Shown one piece after another: positions 8,255 through 16,466 of a stretch of DNA of 64,000 nucleotides. Both the position numbers and the translations under genes were made by a program. The notes beneath the pieces were generated by a model. That model was not told the origin of the DNA and did no database searches. It saw only the letters and a program-made list of their open reading frames with translations. How positions within the stretch are numbered: position 1 is the stretch's first letter; the number at the start of each line of letters is the position of its first letter. Source of the DNA: LMUY01 sp964242215 (GTDB lineage: Bacteria > Pseudomonadota > Alphaproteobacteria > Acetobacterales > Acetobacteraceae); the NCBI GenBank assembly GCA_964242215.1, contig CAXTCJ010000005.1, positions 1-64,000 on the forward strand. The letters run 5' to 3'.

Positions 8255-9170
8255 GACCGATCCTCGGGTCGAGCAGCGGATACAGCAGGTCCACGGCCAA
8301 GTTGATCGACGCGTAGAGCACCGCCACGATCAGCACGACGGCCTGCACCGTCAGGTAATCCTTCGACAGGATGGCCTGCACCAGCAGCCGGCCGATGCCG
8401 GGGCGGGAGAATACCGTCTCCACGATGATGGCGCCCGACAGCAGCTGGCCGAACTGCAGGCCGATCACGGTCACGATCGGCAGCAGCGCGTTGCGCAGCA
8501 CGTGGCGGATGAACACCTGGCGGCGACCGATCCCCTTGGCCCGCGCCGTGATCACGTGGCGCTGCACCTGGGCCGCCACCACGCTCGACCGCACGAAGCG
8601 GGCATTGAACCCGATGCTGCCCAGCGCGAGGGTCACCGCCGGCAGCACCAGCCCCTTCAGCGAGGCGCCGCCCACCACGTCGAACCACGGCAGCTCCACC
8701 GCGAACAGCAGGATCAGCAGCAGCCCCAGCCAGAAGCTCGGGATCGACATGAGTGCGAGGCTGGCGCCCATGGCGATCACGTCGGTGGCGCGGTTGCGGC
8801 GGATCGCGGCCACGATCCCTAGGATGCCGCCGAACAGGAGGGAGAGTGCGAGCCCCGCCAGGGTGAGCTGCAGCGTCGCCGGAAAGTTCGCCGCGATCAG
8901 CGAGGCAACGGATTGCTGGTTGCCGAACGAGTATCCGAAGTCGCCGTGCAGCACGCGCCCGAGCCAGTCCGCGTATTGCGTCCAGATCGGCAGGTCCAGG
9001 CCGAGCTGCCGGTGCAGCCGGGCCACGAGCGCCGGGTCGCCGGCATTGGTGCCGAGCAGCGCGATGGCTGGGTCGCCGGGGATAAGGCGGATAATCAGGA
9101 ACACCAGCACGCTGATGCCGAATGCGAGCGCCAGGATCGCGGACAGCCGCCGCAGCGCGTAGCCGATCAC
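8247..9170 (-). CDS. Peptide-type ABC transporter permease (DppB-like)
   Basis: A 307-residue permease with an N-terminal TM segment (RLSAILALAFGISVLVFLIIRLIPGDPA), the DppB-typical LGLD..WTQYADWLGRVLHGDFGYS region, and an EAA loop (ITARAKGIGRRQVFIRHVLRNAL). GTG 9170 is chosen because DppB proteins start directly before TM1. An in-frame ATG at 9275 would add 35 residues of unconserved sequence and is the alternative start. It is the first gene of the six-gene ABC operon. The 230 bp upstream (to 9400) hold no recognisable gene and should contain the promoter, although no clear -35/-10 could be picked. Confidence 0.88.
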   Translation of the reverse strand: MIGYALRRLSAILALAFGISVLVFLIIRLIPGDPAIALLGTNAGDPALVARLHRQLGLDLPIWTQYADWLGRVLHGDFGYSFGNQQSVASLIAANFPATLQLTLAGLALSLLFGGILGIVAAIRRNRATDVIAMGASLALMSIPSFWLGLLLILLFAVELPWFDVVGGASLKGLVLPAVTLALGSIGFNARFVRSSVVAAQVQRHVITARAKGIGRRQVFIRHVLRNALLPIVTVIGLQFGQLLSGAIIVETVFSRPGIGRLLVQAILSKDYLTVQAVVLIVAVLYASINLAVDLLYPLLDPRIGHA

Positions 9171-9400
9171 GCGGCCATACTGCCAGGGTGCGGTACTAGG
9201 ACGTTCCAGAGTGGGGCATTGCGGTGACCGCTGCGTGACGCTCGTCGCCAACCCACCAAGCTGCTCTGGCCTCACCCTTACACTTGGATAGGACGATGGC
9301 GGCGGGGGCCCGGCAAGTCAAACCGGGTGCAGCGATCTTCCGAAAAATGCGGATGAGCCAACCGTCAATCGCCGGCCGTGATTGGAGGCATTCCGTGGCA

Positions 9401-9859
9401 TCACGCCGCCACGATGCGGTCTCCGCGCGTGGCGTCCTGCGTTTTGCGCGCAATGCGCGCTATCGCCTCCTGCAGGCTGCGCAGGCCGAACGGCTTTTGC
9501 AGCACGACCGCGTTGGCCGGGATGTCCTGCCGCGAGCCCGCTGTCATGAAGATATGCGGCATGGCGCGGTGCCGGAGGACGGTTTCCATCACCGACACGC
9601 CGCTGCCTGCCTGCAGCTGCACATCGACGATCATCAGGTCGGGAACGTGCCGCGTCGCAGCGGCGATGGCCTCCATCTCGTTCCGGGCGCTGGCGCAGAC
9701 GGTATGCCCGAACTCGTGCAGGAGCTCGGCCAGCATCGCGCTGATGATGGCGTCATCCTCCACCAGCAGGATCCGGAGCGGTGTGTTGGTAGCAGCAGCG
9801 TCGCCAAGCGCCGGTTTGCTGGCGGTTGCGCGGGTGGCTGCGGAAGGGGAGCGGACCAT
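9401..9859 (-). CDS. Stand-alone response-regulator receiver protein
   Basis: A 152-residue single-domain receiver (CheY-like). The acidic pocket D35/D36 (VEDD), phospho-acceptor D79 (IVDVQ), T106 (MTAGS) and K122 (LQKPF) are all present. There is no output domain. The first 25 residues are low-complexity, so the start (ATG 9859) is uncertain; a later start near the PLRILLV strand is possible. No kinase gene is adjacent. Single-domain receivers like this often act in phosphorelays or the general stress response of alphaproteobacteria, but the partner is unknown. Confidence 0.8.
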   Translation of the reverse strand: MVRSPSAATRATASKPALGDAAATNTPLRILLVEDDAIISAMLAELLHEFGHTVCASARNEMEAIAAATRHVPDLMIVDVQLQAGSGVSVMETVLRHRAMPHIFMTAGSRQDIPANAVVLQKPFGLRSLQEAIARIARKTQDATRGDRIVAA

Positions 9860-9973
9860 GCCTTGATCTACAAGGTGGCGCCGGCCCACCGGTAGGGTCG
9901 GAATCTACCCATACGGACGCGGGTTTTTGAATACGAGCGCATTGCAATCGGAGGCTGGGGAGTATGGGCCAAG

Positions 9974-10026
9974 CGCCCCCTCCGTTGGCTTCGCCGCCAC
10001 CTCCCCCGTGAAGAACGGGGGAGGAT
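9974..10026. repeat. Dispersed repeat, family C, copy 1, with perfect 10-bp hairpin
   Basis: The element reads GCCCCCTCC..TGGCTTCGCCGCC then CCTCCCCCGT-gaaga-ACGGGGGAGG (10-bp perfect stem, 10000-10009 with 10015-10024). A second copy with the same GGCTTCGCCGC core is at 22188-22242. It lies 5 bp beyond the stop of the binding-protein gene at 10031 and could end or stabilise that transcript, although there is no U-run. Confidence 0.7.
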
Positions 10027-10030
10027 CTCG

Positions 10031-11683
10031 TTAGTGGGGATGCCAGTTCGCGGCTGAATACGTCACGAAGGTCTGCTTGCCGGTTGCCGCGAACCCGTCG
10101 AGCCATTGCGGCACGATGTCCGGGTCCTCACGGAAATACAGCGGCAGGGCGAGTAGCTTGGTCGTGTAGATGCGCTGCATCTCCGTCCACAGCGCCTTCT
10201 GCTTCGCCGGGTCGAGTTCGTACTGCGCGGCATCCACCGCAGCATCGAGCGCCGGGTCGCTGACGCCGCCATAGTTCTGGCCGCCCCAATTGTTTGCCTC
10301 ACTGGGAATGTACGGCGTGGTGAGCCGGATCGGCGGCAGGTCGATCTCGCCGGTCCAGGCGAACTCCACCATGCCCGGGAAACTGCGGTGCTTCAGCAGC
10401 TCGCCGAAAAACGTGCGCGAAGGCTGGTTCTTGATAGAGGCCTCGATGCCGATAGCCTTCCACTGGCTCTGCATCACCTGCTGCGTCAGTTCGCGCACCC
10501 GGTTGCCGGACGTGGTGGAGAACTCGAAGCTCAGCCGCTCGCCGGCGGCATTGCGGCGGATGCCGTCCGGGCCCGGTGTCCAGCCGGCCTGGTCCAGCAG
10601 GGTGCGGGCGCGCGCCGGGTCATAGCCGAACAGCGCGAGGCTGGGATCGTAGTGGCTGTCCAGGCCGTTGATGAAGGTGCGGGCGACTTCGGCATGGCCA
10701 CCGAACAGGCGGTCGACGATGCTCTTCACGTCGATGCCGCGCAGCAGCGCCTCGCGCACCCGGATGTCCTGGAAGATCGGGTTGGACGCGTTGGGTTCGA
10801 TATGCTCGTAGCTGAGCTGCGGCTCGTAAACGAAGCGGAACCGGTCGGACGAGGATTTCTGCAGCGCGATCGCCTGGTCGATGGACAGCCCGATCCCCGA
10901 CGGCGTCATGTCCACATCGCCGGACAGCAGGTTCGCCTGCAGCGACGCCGTGTTCTCCAAAAGGCGGACGGTGATGCCCTTCAAGCCCGGTTTCGTCCCA
11001 GCCCAGTATGGGTTCGGCTTGAAGCTGACGCTGTTGTTGGACTGGTAGTCGGCCACGATGAACGGCCCGTTCCACAGGCCGGGATTCAGCGGATCACGGT
11101 TGTAGGCGGTGTGGTTGATGTAGTCGCCTGGCGCCTTGGCGGCCGCGTAGATCGGGCCGTCGATGTGCTCCGACAGCAGCTCGTCCCACAGCGCGAACGA
11201 CACCAGCGTCCGCGGCAGATGCAGCACCGCGGTGGTGTCGTCGATCACGTCCACCGACGTGGCACGGGTCCAAGGATGCGTGTTAGCGAACCCGGCATTC
11301 GGGTCGCCGCCCACCTTCCAGGTGAACTGGATATCGCGCGACGTCACTGGCGCCCCATCGCCCCATCGCAGCCCCGGCTTCAGCTTGAGCGTGACCGCCA
11401 GCCCCTTGGTGCCGTCCGGCTGGTCCTCCAGCTTGGCGAGCCCGTTCTGCAGCGACGGCACTTCGCTGCACAGCAGGCAGACGATCTTGCCGTCATTGTC
11501 GTACGCGGTAACCCGGTGCAGCGCGATGCCGTCGATGTAGCCCTGCACGGTTTGCGACCCGATATACGGGTGCATGTTGGCGGGAAACTGCGCTACGCCG
11601 ATCACCAGCGTGTCCTTCGCCACCGCCAGGCTCGGCGATGCCACGACCAGTGCCAGCAGCGACGCGGCGAGCCGTCCGATCAT
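10031..11683 (-). CDS. Peptide-type ABC transporter substrate-binding protein (no adjacent permease of its own)
   Basis: A 550-residue SBP_bac_5 protein with a signal peptide (MIGRLAASLLALVVASPSLAVA) and mature start near KDTLVIG. Family landmarks are MHPYIG, LKLKPGLRWGDGAPVTSRD (about 108-125), DPARARTLLDQAGWTPGPDG (about 340) and a C-terminal QKALWTEMQRIYTT. Its ATG overlaps the creatininase stop (ATGA), so the two are co-translated. No permease follows before the hairpin at 10000-10024; it may deliver ligand to the permeases encoded at 7391-9170. Confidence 0.88.
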   Translation of the reverse strand: MIGRLAASLLALVVASPSLAVAKDTLVIGVAQFPANMHPYIGSQTVQGYIDGIALHRVTAYDNDGKIVCLLCSEVPSLQNGLAKLEDQPDGTKGLAVTLKLKPGLRWGDGAPVTSRDIQFTWKVGGDPNAGFANTHPWTRATSVDVIDDTTAVLHLPRTLVSFALWDELLSEHIDGPIYAAAKAPGDYINHTAYNRDPLNPGLWNGPFIVADYQSNNSVSFKPNPYWAGTKPGLKGITVRLLENTASLQANLLSGDVDMTPSGIGLSIDQAIALQKSSSDRFRFVYEPQLSYEHIEPNASNPIFQDIRVREALLRGIDVKSIVDRLFGGHAEVARTFINGLDSHYDPSLALFGYDPARARTLLDQAGWTPGPDGIRRNAAGERLSFEFSTTSGNRVRELTQQVMQSQWKAIGIEASIKNQPSRTFFGELLKHRSFPGMVEFAWTGEIDLPPIRLTTPYIPSEANNWGGQNYGGVSDPALDAAVDAAQYELDPAKQKALWTEMQRIYTTKLLALPLYFREDPDIVPQWLDGFAATGKQTFVTYSAANWHPH

Positions 11684-12498
11684 GTGCGCGCGGCGAAATG
11701 CACCGCGAACCGGGCGCAGATGCCGACGAGCTGGTCCACCATGGCGGCCCCGGTCTCGGCGGAGCACAAATTAGGATCACCCTTCGCGACGCCCTTGTTG
11801 TAGACGTCGTCGTATTCCGTCGGCAGGCCGATCTCGGCGCCTTCGAAGCTCGCGGTGCCGAGCCCGGTGTACGGCAGGCCCAGCACGGCGTCCTGCTTCA
11901 GCGGGGCCCCCGCCGGGATCATGTCCGGGCGCATCACTTCGGGAAACAGATGCATGCCCACGCTGGTCAGCGGGTCGGCGCCGTGGCCCGAGACCAGCCG
12001 CGCCTTGTCCGCGCCGACGATACCGGGCAGCAGCCCATAGCCGATGCGCCACAGATACAGGCTCGGGATCAGCTGGCCGGACGCGCGATGCACCTCGCGG
12101 GTCGCCACCTGGATCGGGCCGACATTGCCGCCATGGCCGTTGATGACGATCAGCCGGGTCAGCTTGTGGCGCACCAGCGAGGCGAACATGTCGCGCAGCA
12201 GGCTGGTCAGCGTCGGCTCCGACATGGCGATGCCGCCGATCATGGCGCCGAAGAAATCGGCGCCGCCGAACGGCACCACGGGGGCGACCAGTGTCGGCGT
12301 GCCCATCTCGGTGGCACGCAGGGCGGCCAGTTCGGCGATCTTCTCCGCCAGCAGATAGTCGCCCATCGGCGCGTGCGGACCCTGGTCCTCCTGACTGCCC
12401 ATCGGCAGCAGGATCACCGGGTTCTTGGCATAGATCGCCCGCCCCTCGTCGCCGGTGAGGGTTCCCATGTGGACTTTCGGCGTGGTGATCTGGGCCAT
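11680..12498 (-). CDS. Creatininase-family amidohydrolase
   Basis: A 272-residue protein with creatininase-fold metal ligands: E37 and H42 in GSQEDQGPH, D47 in MGDYLLAE and H122 in INGHGGN, with a further acidic region in LPTEYDD. Family members open small cyclic amides (creatinine) or act on formamidopyrimidine-type compounds (ArfB, MftE differ). GGGAG precedes ATG 12498. It is sandwiched between an aminotransferase and a peptide-type binding protein, overlapping the latter, so it probably processes an imported small amide. The exact substrate is unknown. Confidence 0.85.
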   Translation of the reverse strand: MAQITTPKVHMGTLTGDEGRAIYAKNPVILLPMGSQEDQGPHAPMGDYLLAEKIAELAALRATEMGTPTLVAPVVPFGGADFFGAMIGGIAMSEPTLTSLLRDMFASLVRHKLTRLIVINGHGGNVGPIQVATREVHRASGQLIPSLYLWRIGYGLLPGIVGADKARLVSGHGADPLTSVGMHLFPEVMRPDMIPAGAPLKQDAVLGLPYTGLGTASFEGAEIGLPTEYDDVYNKGVAKGDPNLCSAETGAAMVDQLVGICARFAVHFAART

Positions 12499-12516
12499 TG
12501 GTCGGCTCCCTGGAGG

Positions 12517-13632
12517 TTAGGAGAGGGCCGGCGTTCCCCGGCCCATGTCGCGGATCCCCATTTCCGCCATCGTCTCCGCCACGGCGTCCATGGCGCGGCC
12601 CATGTCCTCGACCGATATGTCGCCCATGCAGGCGATGCGGAACGTGTTGGCCAGCGCTAGGCGGCCAGGGAAGATGACGAAGCCGCGCCGCTTCATGCCT
12701 TCGAACAACGCAGGGAAGCTGTACGACGGGTGATCCGGGTTGAGGAACGTGGCGACGATCGGGCTGGCATGGGTGTCGGGCACCACCGTCTGGAACCCCA
12801 TCTGCCGCATGCCATCCACCAGCCGCCGCCAATTCGCCTCGAACTTGGCGCGGCGGGTGGGGCAACCGCCTTCGGCCTCGTGCTCGCGGCAAGCCTGGGC
12901 GAAGGCAGCCAGCACCTGCATCGGCGGGGTGAAGCGGAACGTGCCGGTGCTTGCGATGTGGCGGTCCTGGTCCAGCAGGTCCAGGCTCAGCACCGCCGGG
13001 CGGGGGCCAGCCTCCAGCGCCGCCCGCCGCATGACGGCCCAGCCGATGCCAGGCACGCCGCCCATGCACTTGTTCGACGACAGGATGATCGCATCGGCGC
13101 CGAGCGCTACGGCGTCGATCGGGATCGCGCCGTACGAGGCGACGGCGTCGATCAACAAGCCCAGCCCGCGCTCCCGGCATAGCCGTGCCACACCCGCGAG
13201 CGGGTTGAGGATGCCCGTGCTGGTTTCGCAATGCACCACCATGACGTGGCTGATTTCGGGGGTGATCAGCGCCTCGAACTCGGCAGTTTCCGGCACCACG
13301 AAGGGCTCCGTCCGGAGCACCACCGTTGGAATGCCGAGGGCCTGGCAGATCTCCACCAACCGGTCGCCGTAAACGCCGTTGCTGTGGATCAGCAGCGAGC
13401 GGCCCGGCTTCACCAGGGACACGATGGCCGCCTCGTTGGCATAGGTGGCGCTGCCGGGCACGGGGATCGCGGTGTAGTCGTCCCCGCCCCCGACCAGGCT
13501 GACCAGGTAGTCGCGCACGTAACGGACGTCGGCCACGAAATCCGCGTCGCCGCTCGCGCGTTCGACCATCATCGCGTCCCGTGTGGTGCGTGAAACACTG
13601 ACCGGACCCGGGGTGAGCAGCTTCATTTCCAT
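12517..13632 (-). CDS. Class V aminotransferase, 2-aminoethylphosphonate-pyruvate transaminase-like
   Basis: A 371-residue PLP enzyme of fold type I. The N-terminus KLLTPGPVSVSRTTRDAMM is characteristic of PhnW/alanine-glyoxylate transaminases. D162 (LLIDAVASYG) would contact the PLP ring nitrogen and K188 (SSNKCMGG) forms the Schiff base. PhnW transfers the amino group of 2-aminoethylphosphonate to pyruvate, but no phosphonatase (PhnX) is nearby, and the creatininase and binding-protein neighbours suggest a different amine. Start could be ATG 13632 (MEMKLL) or ATG 13626 (MKLL). It is the first gene of a three-gene minus-strand operon. Confidence 0.8.
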   Translation of the reverse strand: MEMKLLTPGPVSVSRTTRDAMMVERASGDADFVADVRYVRDYLVSLVGGGDDYTAIPVPGSATYANEAAIVSLVKPGRSLLIHSNGVYGDRLVEICQALGIPTVVLRTEPFVVPETAEFEALITPEISHVMVVHCETSTGILNPLAGVARLCRERGLGLLIDAVASYGAIPIDAVALGADAIILSSNKCMGGVPGIGWAVMRRAALEAGPRPAVLSLDLLDQDRHIASTGTFRFTPPMQVLAAFAQACREHEAEGGCPTRRAKFEANWRRLVDGMRQMGFQTVVPDTHASPIVATFLNPDHPSYSFPALFEGMKRRGFVIFPGRLALANTFRIACMGDISVEDMGRAMDAVAETMAEMGIRDMGRGTPALS

Positions 13633-13715
13633 GCCCGAAAACCTTGCACGCGGGCTGGCGTGCCGCAACTCGCGATTTGACCCTGACCGAGGCGGATGAT
13701 ACCAGCCGCTGTAAC

Positions 13716-13730
13716 TGCGAAGCGTTCGCA
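13716..13730. promoter_or_regulatory. Perfect TGCGAA-GCG-TTCGCA palindrome, candidate iron-regulator operator
   Basis: A 15-bp perfect inverted repeat ends 26 bp before the GTG of the ferric-binding-protein gene. A copy differing at one base (TGCGATGCGTTCGCA) lies before the OprB-type porin (22024-22038), and related half-sites lie before the EfeB operon (20403-20429). The TGC...GCA architecture resembles alphaproteobacterial Fur/Mur or Irr operators; which regulator binds is inference. Confidence 0.6.
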
Positions 13731-13756
13731 TCTCAACGACCCGATAGGAACATGCC

Positions 13757-14782
13757 GTGACTCGGAGCTCCCTTAGCCGTCGCGCCATTTGGCTTTCCAC
13801 CGCCGCCGCCTTGCTGCTCGGCGCCGTGCCCAGCCAAGCGGCAGCCCCGCCCGCGCTGACCTTGTATGCCGCCCAGCACAACCAGCTCGTCGACATGGTG
13901 ATCGCCGCCTTCACCAAGCAGACCGGGATCGCCGTCAAGACCCGCTACGGCGAGGCGCCCGAACTGGCCGCCCAGATCGTGCGCGAGGGCGCCCGCTCGC
14001 CGGCCGACATGTTCTTCACCGAGAACTCGCCCGAACTGGTGCTGCTGGACGAGAAGAAGCTGCTGGCCCCGGTCGACCCGGCGACGCTGCAGGCGGTTCC
14101 CACCAAATATAACCCCACCACTGGCGACTGGGTCGCCGTGCTGGTGCGCGAGAACGTGCTCGCCTTCGACCCTTCCAAGGTCAAGGACGCCGACCTGCCG
14201 GCCTCGATCTACGACCTGGCCAAGCCGGAGTGGAAGGGCAAGATCGCCATCGCTCCGTCGGACGCCGATTTCCTGCCGCTGATCGCTGCCTCCGTGGCGC
14301 TGAAGGGCCGGGATGCGACCCTGGCCTGGCTGAAGGGGTTGAAGGCGAACGCCGCCGTGTTCGACGATGACGAGGGTGTGGTCGCCGCCGTGGAGCGGGG
14401 CACAGTCGCGGTGGGTGTGATCAACAACTACTATTACTATCGCGCCCGCGCCGAGCAGGGTGTCGACAAGACCCGCAGCCAGATCCACCACTTCGCCGGG
14501 GGCGATCTCGGCGCGCTGCTCAACGTTTCCGGCGCCGGGGTGCTGAAATCCTCCAAGCACGCCGCCGAGGCGCAGAAGTTCGTGGCGTTCCTGGTCAGCA
14601 CGCCGGTGCAGGACATGATCGGTAAGTCGGACGTCGACTTCGAGTACCCGCTCGCCGCCGGTGTCGCACCCAACCCGGCGCTGAAGGCGATGGACCAACT
14701 GCAGCCGCCCGATGTCAGCATCAAGCAACTCGGCGACGACGCCGACGCCGCCAAGCTCCTACGCCAGGCCGGCCTGATCTGA
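13757..14782 (+). CDS. fbpA: Ferric-iron ABC transporter periplasmic binding protein (FbpA-like)
   Basis: A 341-residue protein with a signal peptide containing adjacent arginines (SRRAIWLSTAAALLLGAVPSQA). The mature start ALTLYAAQHNQLVDMVIAAFTKQTGIAVKTRYG matches Fe3+-binding proteins of the FbpA/IdiA/FutA family. The tyrosine cluster NNYYYY (about 219-224) is the expected iron ligand site. AGGAA lies 6 bp before GTG 13757, which supports that start. It delivers iron to the permease and ATPase encoded next. Expression is probably iron-controlled through the palindrome at 13716-13730. Confidence 0.9.
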   Translation: MTRSSLSRRAIWLSTAAALLLGAVPSQAAAPPALTLYAAQHNQLVDMVIAAFTKQTGIAVKTRYGEAPELAAQIVREGARSPADMFFTENSPELVLLDEKKLLAPVDPATLQAVPTKYNPTTGDWVAVLVRENVLAFDPSKVKDADLPASIYDLAKPEWKGKIAIAPSDADFLPLIAASVALKGRDATLAWLKGLKANAAVFDDDEGVVAAVERGTVAVGVINNYYYYRARAEQGVDKTRSQIHHFAGGDLGALLNVSGAGVLKSSKHAAEAQKFVAFLVSTPVQDMIGKSDVDFEYPLAAGVAPNPALKAMDQLQPPDVSIKQLGDDADAAKLLRQAGLI

Positions 14783-14792
14783 CACCTTCTAA

Positions 14793-14919
14793 TCCCCCTC
14801 CCCTTGCGGGAGGGGCTATGGGAGGGGTGCGAACGGTACAATGCTGCAGCGAATAAACCCGGCAAACGCGCAGCTAGTGCGTGCGCGCGCCCCCCGCTCC
14901 TCAAGGGCAAGGGGAGGGT
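14793..14919. repeat. Dispersed C/G-rich inverted repeat, family B, copy 2 (degenerate)
   Basis: The left arm (14793-14831, CCCCCTCCCCTTGCGGGAGGGG...) and a decayed right arm (14889-14919, ...TCAAGGGCAAGGGGAGGG) flank a unique centre. It sits between the binding-protein and permease genes of the Fbp operon. An ATG at 14841 inside it opens the permease frame but is unlikely to be the true start. Confidence 0.75.
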
Positions 14920-14930
14920 GGCGTCGCCGT

Positions 14931-16466
14931 ATGCCGCCTCCCTTGCTTCTGCTGGTGGCGGCCTGCGGGCCGATATTGGTGCTGCTGCCGCTCGCCTGGA
15001 CGGTGCTGCAAGCCTGTGGCGTCGACCTGGACGACGCGCAGGACCTGCTGTTCCGCCCGCTGGTCGGCGAGTTGCTCGTAAACACAGTGGGGCTGGCACT
15101 GGCCACCTGCATCCTGACCGCGATCATCGGCACCGCCTGCGCCTGGTGCATCGAGCGGACGGACCTGCCGGGTCATAGGCTTTGGGCCGTGCTCGCCGCA
15201 GCCCCGTTGGCGGTGCCGCCGTTCATCACCTCCTACGGATGGGTATCGCTGTCCGCGTCGCTGGAGGGGTTCGGCGGCGCCCTGCTGGTGATCACCATCG
15301 CCTACACCCCGTTCGTCTACCTGCCGATCGCCGCCGCCCTGCGCGGCATCGACCCGGCGCTCGAGGAAACCGCCCGCGCCCTCGGCAACGGTCCCTGGCG
15401 TTGCTTCGCCCGCGTCGTGCTGCCGCAACTGCGCCCGGCGCTGCTGGGCGGCGCCCTGCTGGTCGCACTGAACACGATGGTGGAGTTCGGCGCCTTCACC
15501 CTGCTGCGCTTCCGCACCTTTACCACCGAACTGTATGCCGAGTACCGCACCGGCATGGACGGCGCGGAATCCGCCCTGGTGGCGAGCGTGCTGATCGCGC
15601 TGTGCGTCCTGTGTCTGTGGCTGGAGATCCGGGTGCGCACGGGCGCGCGATACCGCCGGGTCGCCCGGTTCACCGGCCGCCGCGCCGCCCGCCATCGGCT
15701 GGGAGCGTGGCGGCTGCCGCTGGCCGGCGGCTTCGTGCTGCTGAACCTGGCCACGCTGGGGGTCCCGATCGGCATGGTGCTGTTCTGGCTGAGCCGGCAC
15801 AATTCCGCCGCTGTCTCCACCGTGGTGGCAAGCTTCGACGGCGTGACCGACGCGCTCGGCTCCTCCCTGTGGCTCGCGGCGTCGGGGGCGGCGGTGACGA
15901 TGGTTCTGGCGATCCCGCTCGGCATCCTGACCGCGCGCTACCAGGGTCCGTTGATCACCCTGCTCGAGCGCACCGCCTGGCTGGCCCAGGGCGTGCCCGG
16001 CATCGTGGTGGCGCTGGCGCTCGTCACCCTCACCCTCGACCACGCCGAACCGCTGTATCAGACGCCGGGCCTGCTGGTTCTGGCCTATGCCATCCTGTTC
16101 CTGCCCCTGGCCCTGGTCAGCGTGCGTGCCGCCCTGTTGCAGGCGCAGGCCGGGCTGGAGGAAGCCGGCCGCACCCTCGGCCTCGGCCCGCTCGCCACCG
16201 CCTGGCGGGTGACGCTGCCGCTGGCCGGCCCCGGCCTGGGGGCATCGGCGGCTTTGGTGTTCGTGTCCGTGCTAACCGAGCTCACGGCGACGCTGCTGCT
16301 GGCGCCGATTGGCACGCAGACGCTGGCGACGCAGGTCTGGGCGGACACCTCCACCCTAGCCTTCGCCTCCGCCGCCCCGTATGCGGCGCTGATGGTGCTG
16401 TGCTCGCTCGGTTCGACCTGGGTCCTCGCCCGCCGCTTCGGCGCCACCGCCCTCGCCGGCGGATGA
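14931..16466 (+). CDS. fbpB: Ferric-iron ABC transporter permease, two-domain (FbpB-like)
   Basis: A 511-residue membrane protein made of two fused permease halves, as in FbpB/SfuB. Each half carries six or so TM segments and an EAA loop: EETARALGNGPWRCFARVVLPQLRPAL (about residues 146-172) and EEAGRTLGLGPLATAWRVTLPLAGPGL (about 410-436). ATG 14931 is chosen because it starts directly before TM1 (LLLLVAACGPILVLLPLAW); the frame further upstream falls in a repeat. The stop overlaps the ATPase start (ATGA). Confidence 0.88.
   Translation: MPPPLLLLVAACGPILVLLPLAWTVLQACGVDLDDAQDLLFRPLVGELLVNTVGLALATCILTAIIGTACAWCIERTDLPGHRLWAVLAAAPLAVPPFITSYGWVSLSASLEGFGGALLVITIAYTPFVYLPIAAALRGIDPALEETARALGNGPWRCFARVVLPQLRPALLGGALLVALNTMVEFGAFTLLRFRTFTTELYAEYRTGMDGAESALVASVLIALCVLCLWLEIRVRTGARYRRVARFTGRRAARHRLGAWRLPLAGGFVLLNLATLGVPIGMVLFWLSRHNSAAVSTVVASFDGVTDALGSSLWLAASGAAVTMVLAIPLGILTARYQGPLITLLERTAWLAQGVPGIVVALALVTLTLDHAEPLYQTPGLLVLAYAILFLPLALVSVRAALLQAQAGLEEAGRTLGLGPLATAWRVTLPLAGPGLGASAALVFVSVLTELTATLLLAPIGTQTLATQVWADTSTLAFASAAPYAALMVLCSLGSTWVLARRFGATALAGG

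Noticed and set aside
9171..9453. Possible small gene on the minus strand between the receiver protein and the DppB-like permease
   Set aside because: The 85-codon frame has no recognisable motif, no convincing ribosome site and overlaps both neighbours; the region is more likely promoter.
12517..13632. Phosphonate-degradation locus based on the PhnW-like aminotransferase
   Set aside because: No phosphonatase (PhnX), PhnY/PhnA or phosphonate transporter is nearby; the neighbours are a creatininase-family enzyme and a peptide-type binding protein.
14841..14930. Longer N-terminus of the FbpB-like permease starting at 14841
   Set aside because: The extra 30 residues are encoded by a family B repeat and are Arg-rich; ATG 14931 directly precedes the first membrane segment.
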